Program-made: the position numbers and the translations under genes | Part shown: piece by piece, positions 24,903 to 33,050 of the stretch | Position numbering within the stretch: position 1 is the stretch's first letter | Layout of the letters: each line of letters starts with the position of its first letter | The notes under the pieces: generated by a model | Seen by the model: the letters and a program-made list of their open reading frames with translations, nothing else | Databases searched by the model: none | Told to the model about the DNA's origin: nothing | NCBI GenBank assembly: GCA_934120645.1 | Contig: CAKOUO010000001.1 | Location: 62,001 to 126,000 of the forward strand | Reading direction: 5' to 3' | Source of the DNA: an uncultured Clostridia bacterium | GTDB taxonomy: Bacteria > Bacillota > Clostridia > TANB77 > CAG-508 | DNA length: 64,000 nt

Positions 24903-26630
24903 ATGGAAAATATTGATAAAATTTATGATTTATTAGAACAAATACCAGTAACTGAAAAGAATCAATCTACTATATATGAAATAAAAGATTTATTAACACA
25001 AGGTGATTATTTAAAAGCTTTAACAAAAATGAAAAAATTAAGGGAGAATATGGCAGATAGTGATGAAGAACAAGATGAGATAATAGTAAAAGAAGATGAT
25101 GGGGATGATGGCGAAAAGTATCCTAAAAAATTAAGTAATATAAAGTTAGAGCGTAGATATATAGGAATGTTATTAGAAAATCCTAAATTAATAATGAAGT
25201 ATTATTTTGTTTTTGATATATGCAGATTTGAAGATGATCAAATGTTAAATATATATAAAAGTATATTGTTTAATGAGGGTTCTAAATATTCTTCTGAAAA
25301 AGCAAAAGATAAATTTAATTTTTCAAAAGATTCAGAGGAAGTTTATCAATTAAAACAAAATTTAAAAAAAGAAGTTAGAGATCAAGATTTTAATATAGAA
25401 AAAGTATACCAGGAGTTAAGAAAATTATTTGTTTTAAGAAAAGCATATTTAGAAACACCGGAAACAAATTTACAAAATAAAATTGTTGAAATTACTGATT
25501 ATGAATTATATGATAAAATGTCTGTTGAAGAGGTAGAGGCAACTATTGAACAAATAAATGTTACACAAAAATTCAAACAGTCAATACTAAGTAAAGATTT
25601 AGTAAGATTTTTAGAAAGTGGAGAAAATGAACTTGCAAATGGATTAAAGTATCCTTTCCCAATATTAACAAATGTGTTTAAGGGAATAAGAAAAGGAGAA
25701 ACAATGGCATTTGCAATGCCATCAAACTCAGGTAAAAGTAGACTTACAATTGATATAGCAGCATATACAGCTTTAATACATCAAAAAAAGGTATTAGTAA
25801 TTTCAAATGAAATGTCTGAAGAAAAGATGAAATTATGTTTAATAACAACAATATTAAATAATCCAGATATTCAAAAAATACATGGTCAAAAACTTCATAT
25901 CACAGAAGGTGAATTACTAGAATTTAAATTTAGACCAGATAATAAAAATGATGCAAAACTAGATGAAAATGGATATATTTTAAAAGAACAAAATGAAACA
26001 CAATCACAATTTGTAAAAAGACTTACAAAAATATCATCAGATTTTAACAAAACAATTAAGGCAATTGAATGGGCAAGTAAACAAATTAATAATTCAATAT
26101 ATTTTATCAATATTACAGACCATACAAATGACGAATTACAAAAAGTAATTATAAATTATTATTATAAAGAAAAAATCGAATATGTATTTTATGACACATT
26201 AAAGACAGATACTGCAAATATTGGAAATCCTGAAGAAATTAAAAAGACAGCAACAATACTTTCAAATTTAGCACAGAACTTTAATATATTTATATGCTCA
26301 TCTTTACAATTAGCAGAAAATGCTACATCACCAATTAATTTAGATGTAAATGATTTGGCAGTAAGTAGAACTGTAAAAGAAGTATTAGATACATTGTGTT
26401 TATTCAAACAAATAAGTAGAGATAATTTAGATGAATATGAATATTCTCTAAAAGAAGTAGATACCAAATTTTTTGATTTAGAAAAATCAAAAGATCCAGA
26501 TGTAAGATATTATGCATGTGTAGTTGATAAGAATAGAGCAGGTGCAAAACCAAAATTAGTATTTAAATTGAATTTAGCTTATAACAGTTGGGAAGAATTA
26601 GGATATTTAAGATTAAAACAAGAAAAATAA
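24903..26630 (+). CDS. DnaB-like RecA-fold ATPase
   Basis: The 575-residue protein has a C-terminal RecA-type ATPase resembling replicative helicase DnaB: KGIRKGETMAFAMPSNSGKS with Walker A, VLVISNEMSEEKM, and YVFYDTLKTD as Walker B. CSSLQLAEN and DKNRAGAKPKLVFK come later, like the DnaB arginine-finger strand. The N-terminal 250 residues are helical and carry an acidic linker. ATG 24903 after AAAGGAAA is preferred; the frame from GTG 24849 runs through a REP-like repeat and encodes an implausible leader. It is not the usual dnaB, whose DnaG-interaction domain I do not see. Such relatives occur in phages and as orphan ATPases. Confidence 0.72.
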   Translation: MENIDKIYDLLEQIPVTEKNQSTIYEIKDLLTQGDYLKALTKMKKLRENMADSDEEQDEIIVKEDDGDDGEKYPKKLSNIKLERRYIGMLLENPKLIMKYYFVFDICRFEDDQMLNIYKSILFNEGSKYSSEKAKDKFNFSKDSEEVYQLKQNLKKEVRDQDFNIEKVYQELRKLFVLRKAYLETPETNLQNKIVEITDYELYDKMSVEEVEATIEQINVTQKFKQSILSKDLVRFLESGENELANGLKYPFPILTNVFKGIRKGETMAFAMPSNSGKSRLTIDIAAYTALIHQKKVLVISNEMSEEKMKLCLITTILNNPDIQKIHGQKLHITEGELLEFKFRPDNKNDAKLDENGYILKEQNETQSQFVKRLTKISSDFNKTIKAIEWASKQINNSIYFINITDHTNDELQKVIINYYYKEKIEYVFYDTLKTDTANIGNPEEIKKTATILSNLAQNFNIFICSSLQLAENATSPINLDVNDLAVSRTVKEVLDTLCLFKQISRDNLDEYEYSLKEVDTKFFDLEKSKDPDVRYYACVVDKNRAGAKPKLVFKLNLAYNSWEELGYLRLKQEK

Positions 26631-26657
26631 AGTTGGCTTATAAAGCCAACTTTTTTA
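26629..26657. terminator. Bidirectional terminator between the DnaB-like gene and dacF
   Basis: An 8-base-pair stem (26631-26638 with 26644-26651) is followed by TTTTTT on the plus strand. The two flanking genes converge here. Confidence 0.85.
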
Positions 26658-27884
26658 TGTCCTTAATAAATCAATCCAGCTATAAAGGGTTTTCTTTATC
26701 ATTGTAAAAATATTTATTTTATCAATATCCGAAGAAGCAATTAAATTTACACTTGCCAAAGTATTACCATCTAATGAAAAATTAATTTGACCTATTTTAT
26801 CACCACATTTTATAGGAGCACTTATATTGTCATCAATTTTAACAGATTGAATTAGTTGATTTTCTTTTCCTTTTTCAATAAGAGTTCCTGCATCACTTTC
26901 TAATATAGCATCAACAGTAGATTTAACTCCCTTATTTACAGAAACTGATTGAATTACATCATTTTTATTTCCAAAATTTTTAAAAGAAAATTTACTAAAA
27001 CCATAATCTAAAAGTTTTTGTGCTTCTGAGAATCTAACTTTAGTAGAAGGAGCTTTCATAATAACAGCAATTAAGGATAAATTATCACGGGTAGCACTTG
27101 CAGATAGATTATATAATGCTAATGATGTAGAACCTGTTTTTAAACCAGTAATTCCTTTATAAGTTCTAATTAATTTGTTTGTATTAACTAATTGAGATTT
27201 ACCATCTCTTAAGCTATCCATCCAAATAGTTGTATATTTTGTAATATTTGGATGCTTTGATAAAAGCTCACGAGACATTAAAGCTATATCATATGCAGAT
27301 GTAATATGACCATCTTCATCAATACCATGACAATTCTTAAAGCAGGTATCATTCATACCTAATTGCTTTGCTTTATCATTCATCATTTGAACAAATGCGG
27401 CTTCAGAACCTGCTATATGTTCAGCCATTGCTACAACACAATCATTAGCAGAAACTACACAGATAGCCTTTAACATTTCATCAACGGTTAAAGTTTCTCT
27501 TGGATCAAGCCATATTTGTGAACCACCCATAGCCTTTGCAGTTTCTGAACATGATATCTTATCTGAATATGATAATTTACCACTATCAATTTGTTCCATA
27601 ATTAAAAGAATACTCATAACTTTGGTTACAGAAGCGGGGCGAAGTTGTTCATGTTCATTTTTAGAATATAAAACTTGCCCAGAAGACTGCTCTATTAAAA
27701 TTGCAGCACCACTTTCTAAATCTAATGTATTAGATATTTTTGTATTTTCTGAAGAACTTGTTTCTATAGTAGAAGAAGATGGTGACCATATATATGAACA
27801 GGATTCATCATAAGCAAATGAACAAGAATAAAATAATAAAATTATAATAAAAGATAATAATAATATATTTTTTAATTTTTGCAT
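26655..27884 (-). CDS. D-alanyl-D-alanine carboxypeptidase (DacF-like PBP)
   Basis: This penicillin-binding protein trims the terminal D-Ala from peptidoglycan stem peptides outside the membrane. The 409-residue protein has an N-terminal signal segment (about residues 5-25). The serine-peptidase motifs are SVTK in RPASVTKVMS, SAND (the SxN motif), and KTGS in ITGLKTGSTS. The C-terminal 120 residues form the beta-rich domain, and a hydrophobic-amphipathic end (IFTMIKKTLYSWIDLLRT) may hold it to the membrane. ATG 27884 follows GGAGG; the TTG at 27896 is within that site. Confidence 0.93.
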   Translation of the reverse strand: MQKLKNILLLSFIIILLFYSCSFAYDESCSYIWSPSSSTIETSSSENTKISNTLDLESGAAILIEQSSGQVLYSKNEHEQLRPASVTKVMSILLIMEQIDSGKLSYSDKISCSETAKAMGGSQIWLDPRETLTVDEMLKAICVVSANDCVVAMAEHIAGSEAAFVQMMNDKAKQLGMNDTCFKNCHGIDEDGHITSAYDIALMSRELLSKHPNITKYTTIWMDSLRDGKSQLVNTNKLIRTYKGITGLKTGSTSLALYNLSASATRDNLSLIAVIMKAPSTKVRFSEAQKLLDYGFSKFSFKNFGNKNDVIQSVSVNKGVKSTVDAILESDAGTLIEKGKENQLIQSVKIDDNISAPIKCGDKIGQINFSLDGNTLASVNLIASSDIDKINIFTMIKKTLYSWIDLLRT

Positions 27885-27973
27885 ATTAACCTCCAATTAT
27901 TAAAAATGTTTATTAAAATATATGTTACTTATTATTTTTTAGAATTAAGATAAGACAAAAATGAAAGATAACT

Positions 27974-28002
27974 TTGACATGTTATGTAAATAGTGATATA
28001 AT
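27974..28002 (+). promoter_or_regulatory. Consensus promoter of the atypical-GC gene
   Basis: TTGACA at 27974-27979 and TATAAT at 27997-28002 match consensus exactly with a 17-base spacer. A perfect 14-base palindrome, CCTCTAATTAGAGG, lies at 28044-28057 in the leader and could be an operator or hairpin. Confidence 0.85.
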
Positions 28003-28077
28003 ATATATAGTGCTAATAGCAAAGATACAATTAATTAATAAGCCCTCTAATTAGAGGCACAGACAAAAGGAGACAAA

Positions 28078-28479
28078 ATGAGCAAAGACAAAGCATTAAC
28101 AGAAGATGAACTGAAAAACTTTGACACAGTAAAAGAGTATTTAAAATCCAAAGAATGGAAACTTGAAACCTATCATATGGAATTCTTATCTCTTATGGTT
28201 ACATTACGCAAATCATATGAAGAGGTAGCAAAAACGGAGGCAGACATACCAAAAATGCCGCAACTGGCAACAGAAACAATGAACTTGATGCCGGAAGTGT
28301 ATTCGAAACACCGGGTATTAAAAACCAGTTGGAAAAGGAGCTTATTCAATTTAGAAGTAGCACTTGACAACGGCGGTATTCCGGATGAATACTTGTCTTC
28401 GAAAAGGATAGACGGAGATATGGAAACAGTTAGTAACTGTGTAAAGCGGATCAGCAAGGAAGTTTTCGGAAAAGAATAA
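28078..28479 (+). CDS. Uncharacterised protein of unusual base composition
   Basis: I do not recognise this 133-residue protein. It is charged and probably helical (LTEDELKNFDTVKEYLKSKEW, then LATETMNLMPEVYSKH), with no signal peptide or membrane segment. Its codons use CCG, CGG, GCG and ACG freely, unlike neighbours that avoid G or C in third positions, which suggests recent transfer. It stands alone behind a perfect consensus promoter and ends in a perfect 13-base-pair hairpin. AAAGGAGA precedes the ATG. Confidence 0.75.
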   Translation: MSKDKALTEDELKNFDTVKEYLKSKEWKLETYHMEFLSLMVTLRKSYEEVAKTEADIPKMPQLATETMNLMPEVYSKHRVLKTSWKRSLFNLEVALDNGGIPDEYLSSKRIDGDMETVSNCVKRISKEVFGKE

Positions 28480-28491
28480 GCCGAAAAAATA

Positions 28492-28521
28492 AGAGGAAAT
28501 GAAGTGTACTTCATTTCCTCT
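28492..28521 (+). terminator. Perfect hairpin after the atypical-GC gene
   Basis: A 13-base-pair perfect stem (28492-28504 with 28509-28521) with a TGTA loop. It has no T tail; instead its last base begins the TTGACA of the next promoter, so termination would be weak. Confidence 0.6.
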
Positions 28522-28549
28522 TGACATTTATAAAGAAAAATATTAATAT
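28521..28549 (+). promoter_or_regulatory. Promoter of the 62-residue membrane protein gene
   Basis: TTGACA at 28521-28526 and TAATAT at 28544-28549 with a 17-base spacer; the -35 box abuts the preceding hairpin. Confidence 0.7.
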
Positions 28550-28582
28550 ATAAATATTAAAATAAGAAGGATGTAGATAACA

Positions 28583-28771
28583 ATGTGGAGTATAATTTTA
28601 AAAATAATAGGATTATTGTTAGTTTTGTGTGGAGTAACATTAATTTTTGACGCACGTATAATAACAAAAAGGTTTTTTGGGTTTGGAGATCAAAACGAAG
28701 GCTCTGCTGGTCTAAAAATTATAGGATTTATTATATCAATAGTAGGAGCTGTTATAATTTATTTTTGTTAA
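28583..28771 (+). CDS. Small two-helix membrane protein
   Basis: The 62-residue protein has two membrane segments, about residues 3-22 (IILKIIGLLLVLCGVTLIF) and 44-61 (LKIIGFIISIVGAVIIYF). They are joined by a short polar loop (ARIITKRFFGFGDQNEG). Similar tiny proteins are common in clostridial genomes, but I know of no function. GAAGGA lies before the ATG, and it has its own promoter. Confidence 0.7.
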   Translation: MWSIILKIIGLLLVLCGVTLIFDARIITKRFFGFGDQNEGSAGLKIIGFIISIVGAVIIYFC

Positions 28772-28808
28772 TTTTATAAAATAAACATGAAAAAAATTAT
28801 AAAAATAC

Positions 28809-28838
28809 TTGACATTGAAAACTTAAATATGCTATTAT
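28809..28838 (+). promoter_or_regulatory. Promoter of tRNA-Leu
   Basis: TTGACA at 28809-28814 and TATTAT at 28833-28838 with an 18-base spacer, about 22 bases before the tRNA. Confidence 0.7.
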
Positions 28839-28860
28839 AAATATTGTCAGTAATACATAT

Positions 28861-28944
28861 GCGGATGTGGCGGAACTGGTAGACGCGCTGGTCTTAGGAA
28901 CCAGTGCCAACGGCGTGGGGGTTCGAGTCCCTTCATCCGCACCA
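28861..28944 (+). tRNA. tRNA-Leu (UAG anticodon)
   Basis: A complete cloverleaf is visible. The acceptor stem pairs GCGGATG with CATCCGC, the D-arm contains GGCGGAACTGGTAGACGC, and the anticodon arm is CTGGT-CTTAGGA-ACCAG with anticodon TAG at 28895-28897. A long leucine-type variable arm follows, then the T-loop GTTCGAGTC. The CCA end is encoded at 28942-28944. Confidence 0.98.
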
Positions 28945-28983
28945 AAGTCGTATCTGTTCGAACTAAAATGAATAGATGATACA

Positions 28984-29020
28984 AAAATCAATCAGAAAAT
29001 AAAATCTGATTGATTTTTTT
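28984..29020 (+). terminator. Terminator after tRNA-Leu
   Basis: A stem of about 12 base pairs (AAATCAATCAGA with TCTGATTGATTT) ends in a run of T. Confidence 0.88.
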
Positions 29021-29081
29021 GTTGCCTTAATATAATCTATTTTACAATTATATTACATTTTGCAAAATGCAACAAAATTTA

Positions 29082-29110
29082 TTGACTAAGAAAAATCACA
29101 ATGATATAAT
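29082..29110 (+). promoter_or_regulatory. Promoter of the dockerin-glucosaminidase operon
   Basis: TTGACT at 29082-29087 and TATAAT at 29105-29110 are 17 bases apart, about 75 bases before the start codon. Confidence 0.8.
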
Positions 29111-29184
29111 AACACTGAAAAATATGTAAAAAATAACAAAAAAAGACAAATAGATAGAAAACAAAAGAATTGGAGGAAAAACAA

Positions 29185-30891
29185 ATGCAAAAAATGAAAA
29201 AAATTATAACTATGATTATAATTTTGACACTAATATCATATTGTTTTATATCATTAATAAATCAAAAAAATGTTTTAGCTCAAACAACAAGTCCAGATAT
29301 AAATGGAATAAATACTTCAAAATATCCAGGAATAAAAGAAAAAATTCAAGCATTACAAAAAAAATATCCTAATTGGTCATTTAAAATACTATACACAGGA
29401 TTAGACTGGAATGATGTAATATCAAATGAATATGTTGGACATGGAAGTTCACCTAAAAATTTAGTATATAATAGTTCAAATTATCAAGGTGAGTGGGTAT
29501 GCCCAGTATGTGGTAATAAACCATATGACAACGGAAGTTGGAGATGTGCTTCTGAACAAGCTATAAAATATATGATGGACCCTAGAAACTCATTAAACGA
29601 ATCTGATATTTTTCAATTTGAACAACTAACAAGTTCAGGTTCAGACTTAGGAATATTACAGTCAATGACAAAAGGAACATTTCTTGCAGGCCATGAACAA
29701 GCGATAATAAATGCAGCAAACAAAAATAATTTAAACTGTTATTATGTAGTAGCAAGATTAATTCAAGAACAAGGAAAAAGTGGAACTGTTTTAGCTTTAG
29801 GAACAGGATATAATGGACAATATGTAGGTTATTATAATGCTTTTAATATTTCTGCTACAGGGAATACAAAAGAAGCAATTTTGATAAATGCTCTTACATA
29901 TGCTAAAAAGAAAGGCTGGACAAGCTTAGATGCATCTATTGAAGGTGGAATCAGTTTCTTAGGAAAACAATATATTAGTCAAGGACAAAATACATTATAT
30001 TTACAAAAGTTTGATGTTATAGGAAATAACTCAAGTAATTTATATAATAATCAATATATGACAAATTTATTAGCAGCAGAAAATGAAGGTTTGACATTAA
30101 GAAATACATATATTAATACAAATTCAATGGCGTTACCACATACTTTTATAATACCGGTATATGAAAATATGCCACAGTCAGAATGTTCAAGACCTAATAC
30201 AAATGGTTCAAGTGCTATAACTATAGATTTAGTAAGGGTTAATGTTGATAGTACTCTAAATATTAGAAATGCACCTAATGGAAGTGCAACTGGTGCAAGT
30301 TTAGTGAAAGATGAAATAGTAACAAGAATTGAAAAGGCAACAACTAAGGTTGGAGGAACTTATTGGGATAAGGTTAGAAAAAGTAATGGTACAATAGGTT
30401 ATGCTGCTAGAGAAACTTTTGAAGGTGAAAATAAATATAAGTTGTATTTAGTACCGGTTAATGAGAATAGTGATAATAATAACAATGGCGGAAATGATGG
30501 AAAAAATACGACAAAAGTAAAAATTGATAAAAAAAATAATATTATAACAGTTGTTCCAAGTGCTATTGCAAATGATATATTAGATGCTTTTGGTGGACCT
30601 ACTAAAATAACTCGAGCTGATGGAAGTTTTCTTAATGGTGGAAATGATTTGTTAGCTACAGGATTTATTGTTGAAGATAAGTATACTGTTGTAAAAAAAG
30701 GTGATTGTAATGGTGACGGAAATACTAATGCTTTAGATGCTGCAATTATATTAAGATATAATGTAAATCAATTTAGTTTAAAAGAGTGTTATTTAAGAGC
30801 AGGTGCTATATCAGATAATAATAATGCAACAGCATTAGATGCTGCAAAGATATTAAGATATAGTGTTGGACAATATAATATTGAATTATAA
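29185..30891 (+). CDS. Secreted glucosaminidase with SH3b and C-terminal dockerin
   Basis: The 568-residue protein has a signal peptide (about 1-32). A glucosaminidase catalytic domain follows, of the family that cleaves after GlcNAc in peptidoglycan. It has the YPNWSFKILYTGLDW start, MMDPRNSLNESDIFQFEQL and ARLIQEQGKSG with the likely catalytic Glu near 195. An unusual CPVCG...C zinc-ribbon-like insert lies near 105-122. An SH3b domain follows (DSTLNIRNAPNG). The last 65 residues are a dockerin: DCNGDGNTNALD is a textbook calcium loop, repeated in degenerate form as SDNNNATALDAAKILRY. ATG 29185 after GGAGGA is chosen over TTG 29170. The next gene encodes a cohesin-like anchor. Confidence 0.9.
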   Translation: MQKMKKIITMIIILTLISYCFISLINQKNVLAQTTSPDINGINTSKYPGIKEKIQALQKKYPNWSFKILYTGLDWNDVISNEYVGHGSSPKNLVYNSSNYQGEWVCPVCGNKPYDNGSWRCASEQAIKYMMDPRNSLNESDIFQFEQLTSSGSDLGILQSMTKGTFLAGHEQAIINAANKNNLNCYYVVARLIQEQGKSGTVLALGTGYNGQYVGYYNAFNISATGNTKEAILINALTYAKKKGWTSLDASIEGGISFLGKQYISQGQNTLYLQKFDVIGNNSSNLYNNQYMTNLLAAENEGLTLRNTYINTNSMALPHTFIIPVYENMPQSECSRPNTNGSSAITIDLVRVNVDSTLNIRNAPNGSATGASLVKDEIVTRIEKATTKVGGTYWDKVRKSNGTIGYAARETFEGENKYKLYLVPVNENSDNNNNGGNDGKNTTKVKIDKKNNIITVVPSAIANDILDAFGGPTKITRADGSFLNGGNDLLATGFIVEDKYTVVKKGDCNGDGNTNALDAAIILRYNVNQFSLKECYLRAGAISDNNNATALDAAKILRYSVGQYNIEL

Positions 30892-30950
30892 ACAAAAGAT
30901 ATAAAAAAATTTGTATTTGATTATATTTTAGGAAAGGAAGAAATATAAAA

Positions 30951-32273
30951 ATGAAAAAAATAATTAAAATAATAATTACATTTTTATTTTTGATTGCAAC
31001 ATATAATGTTGTATCAAAAGCTGCAATATCGGCAACATCAAAAACTGTAAATTCAGGAGAAAATTTTTCAATAGCAGTTACTTCAAATGTTTCTGTATCA
31101 GCATATACAGTTAAGGCAACTGGATATAGCGGATTAACTTTTGTGACAAGCTCAGGAGGAACAGGGGCTGGAACTGTTACAATTTCTGATGCTAAAGCAA
31201 CTGGAGGAATGACTAATTTGGCAACATTTCAATTTAAAGCACCAAATGTTGAAAAAGATCAAACATTTAAAGTGAGTTTTTCTGCTAGTGGAATGGGAGA
31301 TGTGAATTTATCTCCAATAGCAGATTCAACGTGTATTGCTACAATTACAGTTAAAGCTAAAAATCAAAGTTCTGAACAAACAGAAAATAATGCAGTTCAA
31401 ACAACAACAAAATCAAATGTAGCAACACTTTCAAATTTGGGAATAACACCAAATGACTTTACAGGATTTAGTGCTGGAAAAACATCATATGATGTAACAG
31501 TACCAAATGAAGTTGAAAATATTACAGTATATGCAAATAAAGGACAAAGTGGACAAAAAATATCAGGAACAGGAAGTAAAACATTAAAAGAAGGATTAAA
31601 TACTTTTAATATAACAGTTACAGCAGAAGATGGAAAAACAACTAAAACATATACTTTAAATATAACAAGAAAAGAATCTAGTTCATCAGAGCCAAAAGAA
31701 GAAACAACAGAAAATACTGAAGAAACAGAAAAATCTTTTGGACTATCAGATTTAAAAATAGATGGAGTAGAATTGAAACCAGAATTTAAGATAGATGTAT
31801 ATGAATATACAGTAACATTAACAGACGATAAAGATAAATTAGATATAACAGCAAATCCAACTTTACAAGATAGTAAAATTGAAATAACAGGAAATGAAAA
31901 TCTTAAAGAAGGCGAAAATACAATAACAATTATAGTAACTGATGCTACAGGAGAAAAAATAGCTACATACCAAGTAATAGTAAATAAAACTTTAGCAAAA
32001 GAAACAAAATCAGAAAATATAAATATAAAAAACTTAAGCAAAAAGCAAATATTTATAATAGCTTTAGCTATAGTTGCTTTAATAATAATAATTATTATTG
32101 TAGTAGCTGTAAAAAAAGCAAATAAAGAAGAATACGAATATTATAATGGAGAAATTCCATATGCAAATTTAAGTAATGATAATGAACAAAATGAAAATGA
32201 AAAACAAATAGAAAAAAATAATGAAGAAGCTAAAAAGAAGAAAAAACATTCAAAAGGAAAAAGATTTAAATAG
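30951..32273 (+). CDS. Membrane-anchored cohesin-like protein with cadherin-like repeats
   Basis: The 440-residue protein has a signal peptide (about 1-25). Residues 25-135 form a cohesin-like beta domain (KTVNSGENFSIAVTSNV, SGGTGAGTVTISD, NLATFQFKAPNVEKDQTFKV). Two cadherin-like beta-sandwich repeats follow (about 160-235 and 262-345; LSNLGITPNDFTGFSAGKTS and LSDLKIDGVELKPEFKIDVY). A strong membrane helix (about 362-385) and a Lys-rich cytoplasmic tail end the protein. It starts 59 bases after the dockerin gene with its own GGAAAGGAAG site. Cohesin-dockerin pairing would tether the glucosaminidase to the cell surface; this is inferred from adjacency and domains. Confidence 0.82.
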   Translation: MKKIIKIIITFLFLIATYNVVSKAAISATSKTVNSGENFSIAVTSNVSVSAYTVKATGYSGLTFVTSSGGTGAGTVTISDAKATGGMTNLATFQFKAPNVEKDQTFKVSFSASGMGDVNLSPIADSTCIATITVKAKNQSSEQTENNAVQTTTKSNVATLSNLGITPNDFTGFSAGKTSYDVTVPNEVENITVYANKGQSGQKISGTGSKTLKEGLNTFNITVTAEDGKTTKTYTLNITRKESSSSEPKEETTENTEETEKSFGLSDLKIDGVELKPEFKIDVYEYTVTLTDDKDKLDITANPTLQDSKIEITGNENLKEGENTITIIVTDATGEKIATYQVIVNKTLAKETKSENINIKNLSKKQIFIIALAIVALIIIIIIVVAVKKANKEEYEYYNGEIPYANLSNDNEQNENEKQIEKNNEEAKKKKKHSKGKRFK

Positions 32274-32335
32274 AAAATTTAGATGAGACTTTTATGGGTT
32301 TCATCTAAAAAAATTCAAAAAAACCAAATTTATGT

Positions 32336-32371
32336 TTGACATTTATTTGTTTGTATGATATTATATACAAA
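32336..32371 (+). promoter_or_regulatory. lexA promoter with overlapping inverted repeat
   Basis: TTGACA at 32336-32341 and TATTAT at 32359-32364 are 17 bases apart. An inverted repeat, TTTGTAT at 32350-32356 and ATACAAA at 32365-32371, surrounds the -10 box. It could be an autoregulatory site, though it is not the Bacillus CGAAC-type SOS box. Confidence 0.6.
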
Positions 32372-32393
32372 AATATGAAATGGAGTGATTTGA

Positions 32394-33044
32394 ATGCCAA
32401 GAAAAAAACCAGAATTAAATAGTAGAGAAAAATCAATATTAAGATACATTGAAAAACAAATAATGACAGTAGGATATCCACCATCAGTAAGAGAAATAGG
32501 AAAAGCTGTTGGATTAAGTTCAACTGCTACAGTACATGGATATCTAGCAAAACTAGAAGATAAAGGATATATAAAGAAACAAGATAAAAAAGGAAGAACA
32601 CTTCGCTTATTAAAAGGAACAACTGGAGAACCAAAAAAGACATCAACAAAAGATTTTTATACACAAAAAGAATTAGTAGAAGTACCAGTAGTTGGAAAAA
32701 TAACAGCAGGTATGCCAATATTAGCTGTTGAAAATGTTACAGACACATTCCCAATCCCAATAGATTTTGTTGGAAATTCAGATTGCTTTATGCTTACAGT
32801 TAGAGGAGAAAGTATGATTGAAGCTGGTATATTAGATGGAGATTATATACTAGTAAGAAAACAAAGCAATGCAAACAATGGAGAAATAGTTGTAGCTTTA
32901 ATAGAAGATGAAGCAACAGTAAAAACATTCTATAAAGAAAAAGACCATATAAGATTACAACCTGAAAATAGTACAATGGATCCAATAATAGTTCCAACAT
33001 GTAATATATTAGGAAAAGTATGTGGTGTATTCAGAAAGATGTAG
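32394..33044 (+). CDS. lexA: SOS repressor LexA
   Basis: LexA represses DNA-damage genes and self-cleaves when RecA filaments form. The 216-residue protein has an N-terminal winged helix (YPPSVREIGKAVGLSSTATVHGYLAKLEDKGYI, split by the usual turn). The cleavage site is Ala105-Gly106 in GKITAGMPI. The catalytic Ser140 is in VRGESMIEAG and Lys177 in ATVKTFY. The C-terminal half is the dimerising S24 peptidase fold. A HAD gene starts 6 bases after the stop, with its ribosome site inside the lexA stop region. Confidence 0.96.
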   Translation: MPRKKPELNSREKSILRYIEKQIMTVGYPPSVREIGKAVGLSSTATVHGYLAKLEDKGYIKKQDKKGRTLRLLKGTTGEPKKTSTKDFYTQKELVEVPVVGKITAGMPILAVENVTDTFPIPIDFVGNSDCFMLTVRGESMIEAGILDGDYILVRKQSNANNGEIVVALIEDEATVKTFYKEKDHIRLQPENSTMDPIIVPTCNILGKVCGVFRKM

Positions 33045-33050
33045 GAAAAA

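Noticed and set aside
31397..32041. 214-codon minus-strand ORF opposite the cohesin-like gene
   Set aside because: It is the antisense of a recognisable cohesin/cadherin-like protein with signal peptide and membrane helix; its residue mix is typical of a shadow frame.
32278..32310. Terminator after the cohesin-like gene
   Set aside because: A TTTAGATGA/TCATCTAAA hairpin exists, but it is followed by A rather than T on the plus strand, so it is not a convincing intrinsic terminator.
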